Source: Sphingomonas sp.
Lineage (GTDB): Bacteria; Pseudomonadota; Alphaproteobacteria; Sphingomonadales; Sphingomonadaceae
DNA length: 6,086 nt
Direction of reading: 5' to 3'
Assembly (NCBI GenBank): GCA_030146605.1
Contig: JASLBO010000318.1
Span: 1 to 6,086, forward strand
Positions within the stretch are counted from its first letter, which is position 1. Each line of letters opens with the position of its first letter. Below are positions 1-6,086 of this stretch, one piece after another. Made by a program: the position numbers and the translations under genes. The notes under the pieces are model-generated. The model saw nothing but the letters and a program-made list of their open reading frames with translations. It ran no database searches and was not told where the DNA came from.

Positions 1-444
1 CGCGATTTTGCCCTCGAGACTGCCCGCCGGGGCGGCCTGGAGATCGGCGAAGCTGGCGAAGTACACGACTTCGGCCTCGATCCCCCGCGAGCCGGTCGAA
101 CCCGAATTGCCGAGCGCGGCGAGGCTGAGCTTTTGCGCCATCGGCCCGATCACTTCGGCCTTCTCGTCGCCGCGAACCCAAACCGGCATCTTGAAAGGCT
201 CGCTGCGAACGTTCTGGAAGCCCAAGGCGGTAAGCTTCTCCACTGCCCAGTCGCGCGCCCGCGCCTCGGCAGGCGTGGCGGCCAGCCGCGCGCCGATCTC
301 GGTGGTCAGACCCTCGGTGATCTCCCAGGCGACATCGTCCTTCAGCGCGGCATCGCGCAGCGCAGCGACGTCGTGCGTCTGGGCAGAGGCGGGGAGGGGA
401 AGGGCGAGCACGGCGGCGGCCGCGAGCAGGAAGCGGTTGATCAT
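1..444 (-). CDS. M28-family metallopeptidase (carboxypeptidase Q-like), N-terminal part, cut by window edge
   Basis: Reading the minus strand from ATG 444 gives 148 residues with no stop before the left edge, so the C-terminal part is missing. The first ~22 residues form a signal peptide (MINRF, then an Ala/Leu/Val core ending ASA-Q), so the product should be exported to the periplasm or beyond. The mature start (DVAWEITEGLTTEIGARLAA, then ARDWAVEKLTALGF, then a GIEAEVVYF stretch near residues 122-130 and SLEGKI near the end) resembles, from memory, the plasma glutamate carboxypeptidase/carboxypeptidase Q branch of family M28, including the entry to its inserted PA-like domain. Members are zinc exopeptidases acting on peptides. 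The metal ligands lie in the missing half, so activity cannot be judged. No convincing Shine-Dalgarno precedes ATG 444; the start is chosen for the signal peptide. It is divergent from ettA. The exact subfamily is less sure than the M28-like call. Confidence 0.78.
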   Translation of the reverse strand, partial: MINRFLLAAAAVLALPLPASAQTHDVAALRDAALKDDVAWEITEGLTTEIGARLAATPAEARARDWAVEKLTALGFQNVRSEPFKMPVWVRGDEKAEVIGPMAQKLSLAALGNSGSTGSRGIEAEVVYFASFADLQAAPAGSLEGKIA

Positions 445-518
445 GGCTGCGTTGCTAGCCACCCCCGCAAGCTTTGCCAAGGCCTCCGCGTTTCCGCTTT
501 GTTCGAATCTCGCCCGCG

Positions 519-547
519 TTGCCATTTGGCGCTTCGATCGCTACATC
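519..547 (+). promoter_or_regulatory. Candidate sigma-70-type promoter for ettA
   Basis: TTGCCA at 519-524 (one mismatch to TTGACA), a 17-nt spacer, and TACATC at 542-547 as a poor -10. Transcription would start near 554, giving a leader of about 38 nt before the GTG at 592. It lies in the 147-bp divergent gap where a promoter is expected. The -10 is weak, so this is only a candidate. Confidence 0.3.
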
Positions 548-579
548 GCCGCCAACTTCCCGCATCCAGAATTTCCATC

Positions 580-584
580 GGAGA
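580..584 (+). promoter_or_regulatory. Shine-Dalgarno site fixing the ettA GTG start
   Basis: GGAGA at 580-584 lies 7 nt before the GTG at 592. This normal spacing supports the GTG as the start over the ATG at 616, which would delete the first beta strand of the ABC domain. Confidence 0.7.
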
Positions 585-591
585 CCCTATC

Positions 592-2271
<1,680 letters not shown>

Positions 2272-2276
2272 GCGCA

Positions 2277-2735
2277 GTGGCGATCGGATATGAGCGCTGG
2301 CAGGGCGAGGTGGTGGATTCCGCCGCGCCGCTGCTGGCGCTCTGCCACTCGATCTTCCCGGATTTCACCGCCGCCTACCTGCTCGATCGGCTGCCCCGGT
2401 TGACCGATCCCATGCTCTGGCTCGCGGTGGAGGCCGGCGAGTGGCGGGGTTTCAAGCTGGCGTACAGGCGTGGTGGCGACATGCTCTATAGCTGGCTGGG
2501 AGGCTTGGCGCCCGAGCTGCGCGAGCAAGGTGTGGCTGCTGAACTGATGCGCCGTCAGCACGCTGACGCGGCCGGCAGCGGTTATCGCATTGTCGAAACC
2601 CGCACGCGTGCCGCGAACAACACGATGATCCTGCTCAATCTGAGCCACGGTTTCCACATCGCCGGTTTCGAGACCGACGCACGTGGGATCCCGGTGGTTA
2701 TCCAGCGCAAGGAACTCGCGCGGACCAAAATCTGA
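2277..2735 (+). CDS. GNAT-family N-acetyltransferase
   Basis: This 152-residue protein has the size and layout of a stand-alone GNAT domain: an N-terminal strand (IGYERWQG), helices to about residue 45, central strands with LWLAVEAGEWRGF, then the acetyl-CoA pyrophosphate-binding motif R-E-Q-G-V-A at residues 82-87 followed by a helix (AELMRRQHA). The C-terminal part (IVETRTRAANNTMILLNLSHGF) fits the usual GNAT 'N-x-x-M-x-x-L-x-x-x-x-G-F' pattern. Such enzymes transfer acetyl from acetyl-CoA to an amine; the substrate cannot be read from sequence. The GTG start at 2277 is 5 nt past the ettA stop and I see no good Shine-Dalgarno, suggesting translational coupling to ettA. The next in-frame GTGs, from 2310, would remove the first strand. 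Converges with doxX, 37 nt between the stops. The family call is good; specific function is unknown. Confidence 0.85.
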   Translation: MAIGYERWQGEVVDSAAPLLALCHSIFPDFTAAYLLDRLPRLTDPMLWLAVEAGEWRGFKLAYRRGGDMLYSWLGGLAPELREQGVAAELMRRQHADAAGSGYRIVETRTRAANNTMILLNLSHGFHIAGFETDARGIPVVIQRKELARTKI

Positions 2736-2772
2736 TCGGCGCCCGCTCCAGCCTGAGAACGACCGCTGTCGA

Positions 2773-3159
2773 TCAGCCCCGGTGGCGCGCGGCATCGACA
2801 CTCCACGGCCCCGCGCCTGCGGCCGCGAGGTACAGGAAGATGAAACAATAGAGCAGGATCGCCTCGCCGCCATTGACCGAGGGGAAGAAGCCCTTGCCGG
2901 CGTGCATCATGAAATAGCCGACCGCGCACATGCCCGAGGCGACGAACGCCACCGGCCGCGTGAACAGACCGATCAGGAGGAGCGCGCCGCCGACCAGTTC
3001 GATCGCTCCCGCCGCGAGCAGGATCGGCGGCAGCGGGGCGGGCACCGGGAAGGGCGGCAGGCCGAAGAATTTGGAGGTGCCATGGTGCATGAAGGCCAGC
3101 GCCGCGACGATGCGCAGCACGCTCAACAGGGGACCGGACCAGCTCGCGGGAATGGGCAT
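2773..3159 (-). CDS. DoxX-family integral membrane protein
   Basis: This is 128 residues with four predicted hydrophobic segments at roughly 9-27, 45-65, 69-87 and 100-118, matching the four-helix DoxX/DoxD family in the inner membrane. The MHHGTSKFFG stretch after helix 1 (residues 24-33) is typical of the family, as is the GxIELxGGxLLLIGLFTRPxA stretch in helix 2. Some relatives are linked to thiosulfate or sulfur-compound oxidation or redox stress, but most bacterial members lack a defined reaction, so no substrate is assigned. ATG 3159 is the preferred start: GGAGG ends 5 nt upstream. A GTG at 3171 would add four residues (VEER), but it overlaps that Shine-Dalgarno. It lies last in the minus-strand series, 107 nt after the small-protein gene. 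Confidence 0.88.
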   Translation of the reverse strand: MPIPASWSGPLLSVLRIVAALAFMHHGTSKFFGLPPFPVPAPLPPILLAAGAIELVGGALLLIGLFTRPVAFVASGMCAVGYFMMHAGKGFFPSVNGGEAILLYCFIFLYLAAAGAGPWSVDAARHRG

Positions 3160-3163
3160 GCGT

Positions 3164-3169
3164 TCCTCC
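3164..3169 (-). promoter_or_regulatory. Strong Shine-Dalgarno that decides the doxX start
   Basis: GGAGGA on the minus strand at 3169-3164, with its GGAGG core ending 5 nt before ATG 3159. Because the GTG at 3171-3169 overlaps this site, ATG is the likely initiator. Confidence 0.75.
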
Positions 3170-3176
3170 ACGTCAC

Positions 3177-3195
3177 CGGCACGTCGTTCGTGCCG
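3177..3195. repeat. Small perfect inverted repeat upstream of doxX
   Basis: CGGCACG at 3177-3183 and CGTGCCG at 3189-3195 are perfectly complementary around a 5-nt loop. The dyad lies about 8 nt upstream of the doxX Shine-Dalgarno. It could be an operator, an mRNA hairpin or chance. It has no following T-run on the minus strand, so it is not a classical terminator. Confidence 0.4.
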
Positions 3196-3266
3196 TTTCG
3201 AGTCCGGAACCTTTCATGACCGCCGGGCTGAATCAACCATCGGCGATGAAACCTTGCGTTTCCGCC

Positions 3267-3497
3267 TCATTCGCGAGCGCGGTCGGGCCGCACTTCGTGG
3301 CCGTGCTCGATCGCATGATCCTTGCGGATGCGGGTGCTGGCATCGGGCTCGGATACTTGCGTCAGCTCGGATTCGGATGCGATGTCGCGTGCCAGATCGG
3401 TGCCGGTGCTGGTGCTGTGGCCGGGCTGCGGCTCGGCATTCTCGATCAGCTCGCTATCGTCATGCGCGCGCGCGGACTCGGTGCGGGGATTTTCCAT
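3267..3497 (-). CDS. Small acidic, probably disordered protein of unknown function (76 aa)
   Basis: The product begins MENPRTESARAHDDSELIEN and is strongly hydrophilic. By my count it has 18 Asp/Glu against 9 Lys/Arg, and no Cys, Trp, Phe or Tyr, so it is likely intrinsically disordered and cytosolic, with no signal peptide or membrane segment. Support for it being a gene: a strong Shine-Dalgarno (GGAGGAG) at normal spacing before ATG 3497, codon third positions mostly G or C, and a fit into the minus-strand gene order 49 nt after acyP. The 'NPRTESARA...D..LIE.AE' start resembles short hypothetical proteins I recall from sphingomonads; this is recall, not a search. Longer open frames on the plus strand across the same bases (3216-3557, 3322-3873) have Gly/Ala- or Arg-rich low-quality translations and no family features. 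Function is not recognised. Confidence 0.7.
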   Translation of the reverse strand: MENPRTESARAHDDSELIENAEPQPGHSTSTGTDLARDIASESELTQVSEPDASTRIRKDHAIEHGHEVRPDRARE

Positions 3498-3504
3498 GTG
3501 CCGT

Positions 3505-3511
3505 CTCCTCC
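3505..3511 (-). promoter_or_regulatory. Shine-Dalgarno of the small acidic protein gene
   Basis: GGAGGAG on the minus strand at 3511-3505. Pairing through its second GGAG leaves 7 nt to ATG 3497. This is the main evidence for the strand and start of the short gene. Confidence 0.65.
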
Positions 3512-3546
3512 GCCGAACAATGCCGGGAAAGGGCTGCTGTTCCGCC

Positions 3547-3825
3547 TCACGCGGTGAAGCGTTTGGTGAAGCCCTTGGTCTGCGTCTCGCCCTCGGCCGA
3601 ATAGACTTGGACATGCTCGACGCGCGCCAGCGGCGAACCCTCACGGCAACCCTCAACCAGCCTGGCGACGGTCTCGTCCTCGCCCGAAACGAGGATCTCG
3701 ACGCGACCGTCCTTTACGTTGCGCACCCAGCCGGTGAGGCCAGTGCGCTGCGCGGTACGCACCACCCAGTCGCGATAGCCGACACCCTGAACGCGGCCGG
3801 AAACCATTATGCGCTGCGTTACCAT
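3547..3825 (-). CDS. acyP: Acylphosphatase
   Basis: This 92-residue protein is the usual length of acylphosphatase, a small cytosolic enzyme hydrolysing acyl phosphates such as acetyl phosphate, carbamoyl phosphate or 1,3-bisphosphoglycerate to carboxylate and phosphate. The phosphate-binding signature GRVQGVGYR is at residues 10-18, with catalytic Arg18. The second signature GWVRNVKDGRVEILVSG is at 32-48, with the water-orienting Asn36. Both key residues are present, so it should be active. ATG 3825 places the first beta strand (QRIMVSG) at the N-terminus as in the family. The frame stays open upstream to 3915, but that extension (Arg-rich, crossing an inverted repeat) has no family counterpart. 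The Shine-Dalgarno is weak (TGAGA-like). It follows greB by 107 nt. The in-frame ATG at 3807 would cut the first strand and is disfavoured. Confidence 0.95.
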   Translation of the reverse strand: MVTQRIMVSGRVQGVGYRDWVVRTAQRTGLTGWVRNVKDGRVEILVSGEDETVARLVEGCREGSPLARVEHVQVYSAEGETQTKGFTKRFTA

Positions 3826-3837
3826 AGATCTCACGCT

Positions 3838-3859
3838 GACCCGGGGCCCGAACCGGGTC
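3838..3859. repeat. Inverted repeat in the acyP leader
   Basis: GACCCGG at 3838-3844 and CCGGGTC at 3853-3859 form a perfect 7-bp stem with an 8-nt loop, 13 nt upstream of the acyP start codon. In the mRNA it could limit access to the start region or end greB transcripts. No T-run follows it. The rest of the 107-nt gap shows nothing I can name. Confidence 0.35.
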
Positions 3860-3932
3860 CATCGCCTGTTTAGCAGGGTGCACCAGAAGGAGAGGGGGGC
3901 GGCGATTCGGTTCATCGCATCCGGAGCACGGG

Positions 3933-4409
3933 TCAGGGATAGGTTACGGCAATCACTTCATATTCCCGCTCGCCCCCGGGCAAGGTAACCCGGCGCAGAT
4001 CGCCGACCGCGGCACCGCGCAGCGCCCGCGCGAGCGGGGCATTCCAGCCGATCAATCCCTTGCCGGCATCGGTTTCGTCATCGCCGACCAAGGTCAGCGT
4101 GCGCCGATTGTCGTCCTCGTCGGCGACCACAACGGTCGCGCCGAAGAAGACGCGGCTGCGATCTTCCTGCGCGGCGGGGTCGATCACCTTTGCCGCCTTC
4201 ATCCGCTTCGACAGCCAGCCCAGCCGCCGGTCGATCTCGCGCAGCCGCTTGCGGCCATAGATGTAGTCGCCATTTTCCGAGCGATCGCCATTCCCTGCCG
4301 CCCAGGCGATGGTCTCGACCAGCTTGGGCCGCTCGCCGCCAAACAGCATGTCATATTCGGCCTTGAGCGCCGAATAGCCGGCAGGGGTGATGTAGTTCGG
4401 GCGGTCCAT
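3933..4409 (-). CDS. greB: Transcription elongation factor GreB
   Basis: This 158-residue protein equals E. coli GreB in length. GreB enters the RNA polymerase secondary channel and stimulates cleavage of the 3' end of backtracked RNA. The N-terminal coiled coil spans about residues 8-75, with its tip at GDRSENGDYIYGRKRLREID (41-60). Tip acidic residues D42 and E45 correspond to the conserved D41/E44 that help position the catalytic magnesium. The 'ERP' near 26-28, 'WAA' at 36-38 and the RKRLREIDRR stretch favour GreB over GreA. The C-terminal FKBP-like domain starts near residue 80 (VFFGATVVV) and contains PLARALRGAAVGD. ATG 4409 is used because DRPNYITPAGY matches the family start. An in-frame ATG at 4439 lies inside the palindromic repeat and would add residues absent from the family. 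The Shine-Dalgarno is poor. Confidence 0.95.
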   Translation of the reverse strand: MDRPNYITPAGYSALKAEYDMLFGGERPKLVETIAWAAGNGDRSENGDYIYGRKRLREIDRRLGWLSKRMKAAKVIDPAAQEDRSRVFFGATVVVADEDDNRRTLTLVGDDETDAGKGLIGWNAPLARALRGAAVGDLRRVTLPGGEREYEVIAVTYP

Positions 4410-4433
4410 CGCTCTAACCCATCCCCGTCCCGC

Positions 4434-4516
4434 CGTCATCCCGGCGAAAGCCGGGATCCAGAGTTTCTCTGCCTGATCGTTCGTGACTCTGGGTCCCGGC
4501 TTTCGCCGGGATGACG
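4434..4516. repeat. REP-type palindromic element (two inverted hairpin units) between slt and greB
   Basis: Positions 4434-4464 and 4486-4516 pair over 31 bp with one T/G mismatch (4457/4493), leaving a 21-nt loop. Each arm is itself a hairpin. The left is ATCCCGGC-GAAA-GCCGGGAT (4438-4457). The right is its near-inverse with a TTTC loop (4493-4512), which becomes GAAA on the minus strand. Two oppositely oriented REP units flanking a short spacer form a BIME-like doublet. The core resembles dispersed repeats I recall from sphingomonad and related genomes. It starts 10 nt past the slt stop and ends 24 nt before the greB start. It may stabilise or end slt transcripts, or be a passive repeat moved by a RAYT transposase elsewhere in the genome; neither role is shown here. 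Confidence 0.85.
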
Positions 4517-4526
4517 AAGTTGTGGC

Positions 4527-6086
4527 TCAACCCGGCCGGTTCTTGCCCAGATACCAGCTCATATTCGCCGGCCCGCGCGAACGGGCATATTGCGGGTTGA
4601 TCAGGTCATAAACCACCGCATTCTCGAGCACGCGCTGGACGTAATTCTTGGTCTCGAAGATCGGGATCTGTTCGATCCATTTGAGCATGTCGCCGCCGGG
4701 CAGCCGCGGGTCGCCATTCGCGCGGATCCATTTGTTCACGTTGCCGGGACCGGCATTGTATGCGGCCACCGCCAGCGGATAGCTGCCATAGATGTTGTAG
4801 ACACGCTGGAAATAACTCGAGCCGAGCTTGATGTTATAGTCGGTGTCGGTGGTCAGCGACTCCCGATTATAGCTCAGCCCCAATTTACCCGCGGTTTCGG
4901 CAGCGGTGCCCGGCATCAGCTGCATCAGACCGCGTGCGCCGGCATGGCTAACCGCGGCGCGATCGAACTGGCTCTCCTGCCGCGCGATGGCATGGACGAT
5001 CGTCCAGTAATCGCGCTGTGATTCGGGAACGCGAACAGATGGGAAGCCAGCTGCGGTATAGTCGGACAGTCCGTTCTCGAGCGCGCTGCGGCCGACCATC
5101 ACGCCCAGATCGGGCCGCCCGATCGTGCGGCTGAGCTCGGCCGAAAGGACATGATCGGTGTCGCTGGTCGCGTCCCGCGCGATCTGGCGGATGAACAGGC
5201 CTTGCGACACGCGGTCGCCCATCGTGCCGAGCAATTGCGCGGCACGCACCGTCTCGCGCCGGTAGAAGGCGTCGCGCGTCACCGGATCGGCGATGCGCGT
5301 GTCGAGCGGCGGTGGCCCCTTGAGCGCCCGGCCGATACGCTCTGCAGCGAGCTGGCCGTAATAGAGATCGGCGAAACCCGCCGCCCGCGTGAGATAGCTC
5401 TGCGCCGCGGCCTGATCGCCGGCCGCCTCGGCGGCACGCCCCGCCCAATACAGGCCCTTGGATTGGGTCGTCGGGGTCTTCGAGCCCTTCGAATAGCGTT
5501 CGAACATCGCCACTGCGTCGCGGGGGCGGGCGAGATTGTAATACGCGGTGGTCCCCGCGAGCCAGGTCAGGCTGGTATATTCGTCGCGTTCGCCGAGCGG
5601 CAGTTCGGCGATCACCGTCGTAGCCGGGAAAGCGTCGTCGACCTGGCTGGCGATCTGATATGCGAGGCTGTGCTGCCCGTCGGCTGCGGCGCCGCGTGCC
5701 GCCATCAGCAGCACTTCATACCACGCCTCGGCATCGCCGGGATACGAGGTCAGCCGCGGCCGCTGCGCCAGATACGACCGCATCGCAGGGCTTTGCCCGG
5801 TGTCGCGCAGCCAGCGCGCGCGATCGGCGATAAAACCGGGATCGCCGCGGCCGAGCTCCGCCGCGGTGGTGCCCTTGAACGCCGCGTCGGCAGCTCTGGT
5901 CCTGAACGCGATGCGCGCTTCGAAGATCGGGCGCTTCGCCGGCGAAACGAAGCCAAGCTGCCGCTGGGCAATGCTCACCGAGCCCTTCCACAGCAGCATG
6001 TCCATCCGCGCATCGTGATCCGCCGGCGTCAGCGCCGATGGGAAGCTTGCCAGCAGCCTGCTCTCGTCGGCAGCCCGCAACTGGCC
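4527..6086 (-). CDS. slt: Soluble lytic murein transglycosylase (Slt70-like), N-terminus cut by window edge
   Basis: 519 residues are visible; the frame is open through the right edge, so the native start and signal peptide lie outside. Family proteins are about 600-650 residues, so roughly 100 are missing. The enzyme cleaves the MurNAc-GlcNAc bond of peptidoglycan in the periplasm, forming 1,6-anhydroMurNAc ends. Visible residues 1 to about 350 are an alpha-helical, TPR-like superhelix (for example SKGLYWAGRAAEAAGDQAAA) as in the Slt70 ring. The C-terminal lysozyme-like SLT domain (about 360-500) has catalytic Glu371 in QESQF (codon 4974-4976), then GLMQLMP (386-392), AYNAGPG (442-448) and the late KNYVQRVLEN motif (480-489). 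All signature motifs are intact, so it should be active. The TTG at 6080 is not a credible start: codons upstream stay open and the superhelix is already under way. The gene symbol is family-level. Confidence 0.93.
   Translation of the reverse strand, partial: GQLRAADESRLLASFPSALTPADHDARMDMLLWKGSVSIAQRQLGFVSPAKRPIFEARIAFRTRAADAAFKGTTAAELGRGDPGFIADRARWLRDTGQSPAMRSYLAQRPRLTSYPGDAEAWYEVLLMAARGAAADGQHSLAYQIASQVDDAFPATTVIAELPLGERDEYTSLTWLAGTTAYYNLARPRDAVAMFERYSKGSKTPTTQSKGLYWAGRAAEAAGDQAAAQSYLTRAAGFADLYYGQLAAERIGRALKGPPPLDTRIADPVTRDAFYRRETVRAAQLLGTMGDRVSQGLFIRQIARDATSDTDHVLSAELSRTIGRPDLGVMVGRSALENGLSDYTAAGFPSVRVPESQRDYWTIVHAIARQESQFDRAAVSHAGARGLMQLMPGTAAETAGKLGLSYNRESLTTDTDYNIKLGSSYFQRVYNIYGSYPLAVAAYNAGPGNVNKWIRANGDPRLPGGDMLKWIEQIPIFETKNYVQRVLENAVVYDLINPQYARSRGPANMSWYLGKNRPG

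Noticed and set aside
133..591. Upstream extension of the ettA frame (153 extra codons)
   Set aside because: It overlaps the divergent M28 peptidase, encodes Arg/Gly-rich residues absent from EttA, and the GTG at 592 has a spaced Shine-Dalgarno and matches the family start.
3518..3543. EcfG (general stress response) promoter-like GGAAC upstream of the small acidic protein gene
   Set aside because: The nearest GTT is 20 nt downstream, longer than the usual spacing, and no better -10 is present. The GGAAC on the plus strand at 3206 also lacks a partner.
3216..3873. Plus-strand open frames of 113 and 183 codons across the small gene and acyP
   Set aside because: They run antisense to acyP, which is certain, and to the well-supported small gene; the translations are low-complexity and match no family I know.
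3838..3900. tRNA-like pieces on the minus strand (CTGCTAA resembling an anticodon loop, GGTTCGGGCC resembling a T loop)
   Set aside because: The supposed anticodon stem does not pair, the T-arm has an 8-nt loop, and no acceptor stem can be formed.
4410..4439. Alternative greB start at ATG 4439
   Set aside because: The ATG is part of the palindromic repeat, and the added ten residues are not found in GreB proteins as I know them.
6078..6080. TTG as the start codon of the lytic transglycosylase
   Set aside because: The frame stays open to the window edge, no signal peptide follows the TTG, and the family is about 100 residues longer.

Overview
The window looks like chromosomal DNA of a high-GC alphaproteobacterium, most likely a sphingomonad (Sphingomonas or a close relative). 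This rests on the protein flavour, the GC-rich third codon positions throughout, and a palindromic REP-type element whose core resembles repeats I recall from these genomes. No search was run, so the taxonomic call is inference. I see no phage, transposase, CRISPR array, rRNA or tRNA.

Layout. Positions 1-444 (minus) hold the N-terminal 148 residues of a secreted M28-family metallopeptidase running off the left edge. A 147-bp divergent intergenic region (445-591) follows. On the plus strand come ettA (592-2271), the ABC-F translational throttle factor, and a GNAT acetyltransferase (2277-2735) starting 5 nt after the ettA stop. The remaining genes are all on the minus strand. In order of transcription (right to left) they are: a soluble lytic murein transglycosylase cut by the right edge (4527-6086), greB (3933-4409), acyP acylphosphatase (3547-3825), a 76-residue acidic, probably disordered small protein (3267-3497), and a DoxX-family membrane protein (2773-3159). 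The gaps between them are 117, 107, 49 and 107 nt, so they could be partly co-transcribed but are not tightly coupled.

How it fits together. These are mostly housekeeping or stress-tuning functions: EttA (ribosome gating by energy state), GreB (rescue of backtracked RNA polymerase), Slt (peptidoglycan turnover), AcyP, DoxX and an exported peptidase. I see no specialised pathway or defence system. The structures most worth a second look are a 31-bp inverted repeat made of two GAAA/TTTC-capped hairpins between slt and greB (4434-4516), and the small protein gene, whose strand is contested by long antisense open frames but which has a strong Shine-Dalgarno sequence. Several apparent start codons are better placed elsewhere: ettA at GTG 592, doxX at ATG 3159, acyP at ATG 3825 and greB at ATG 4409.
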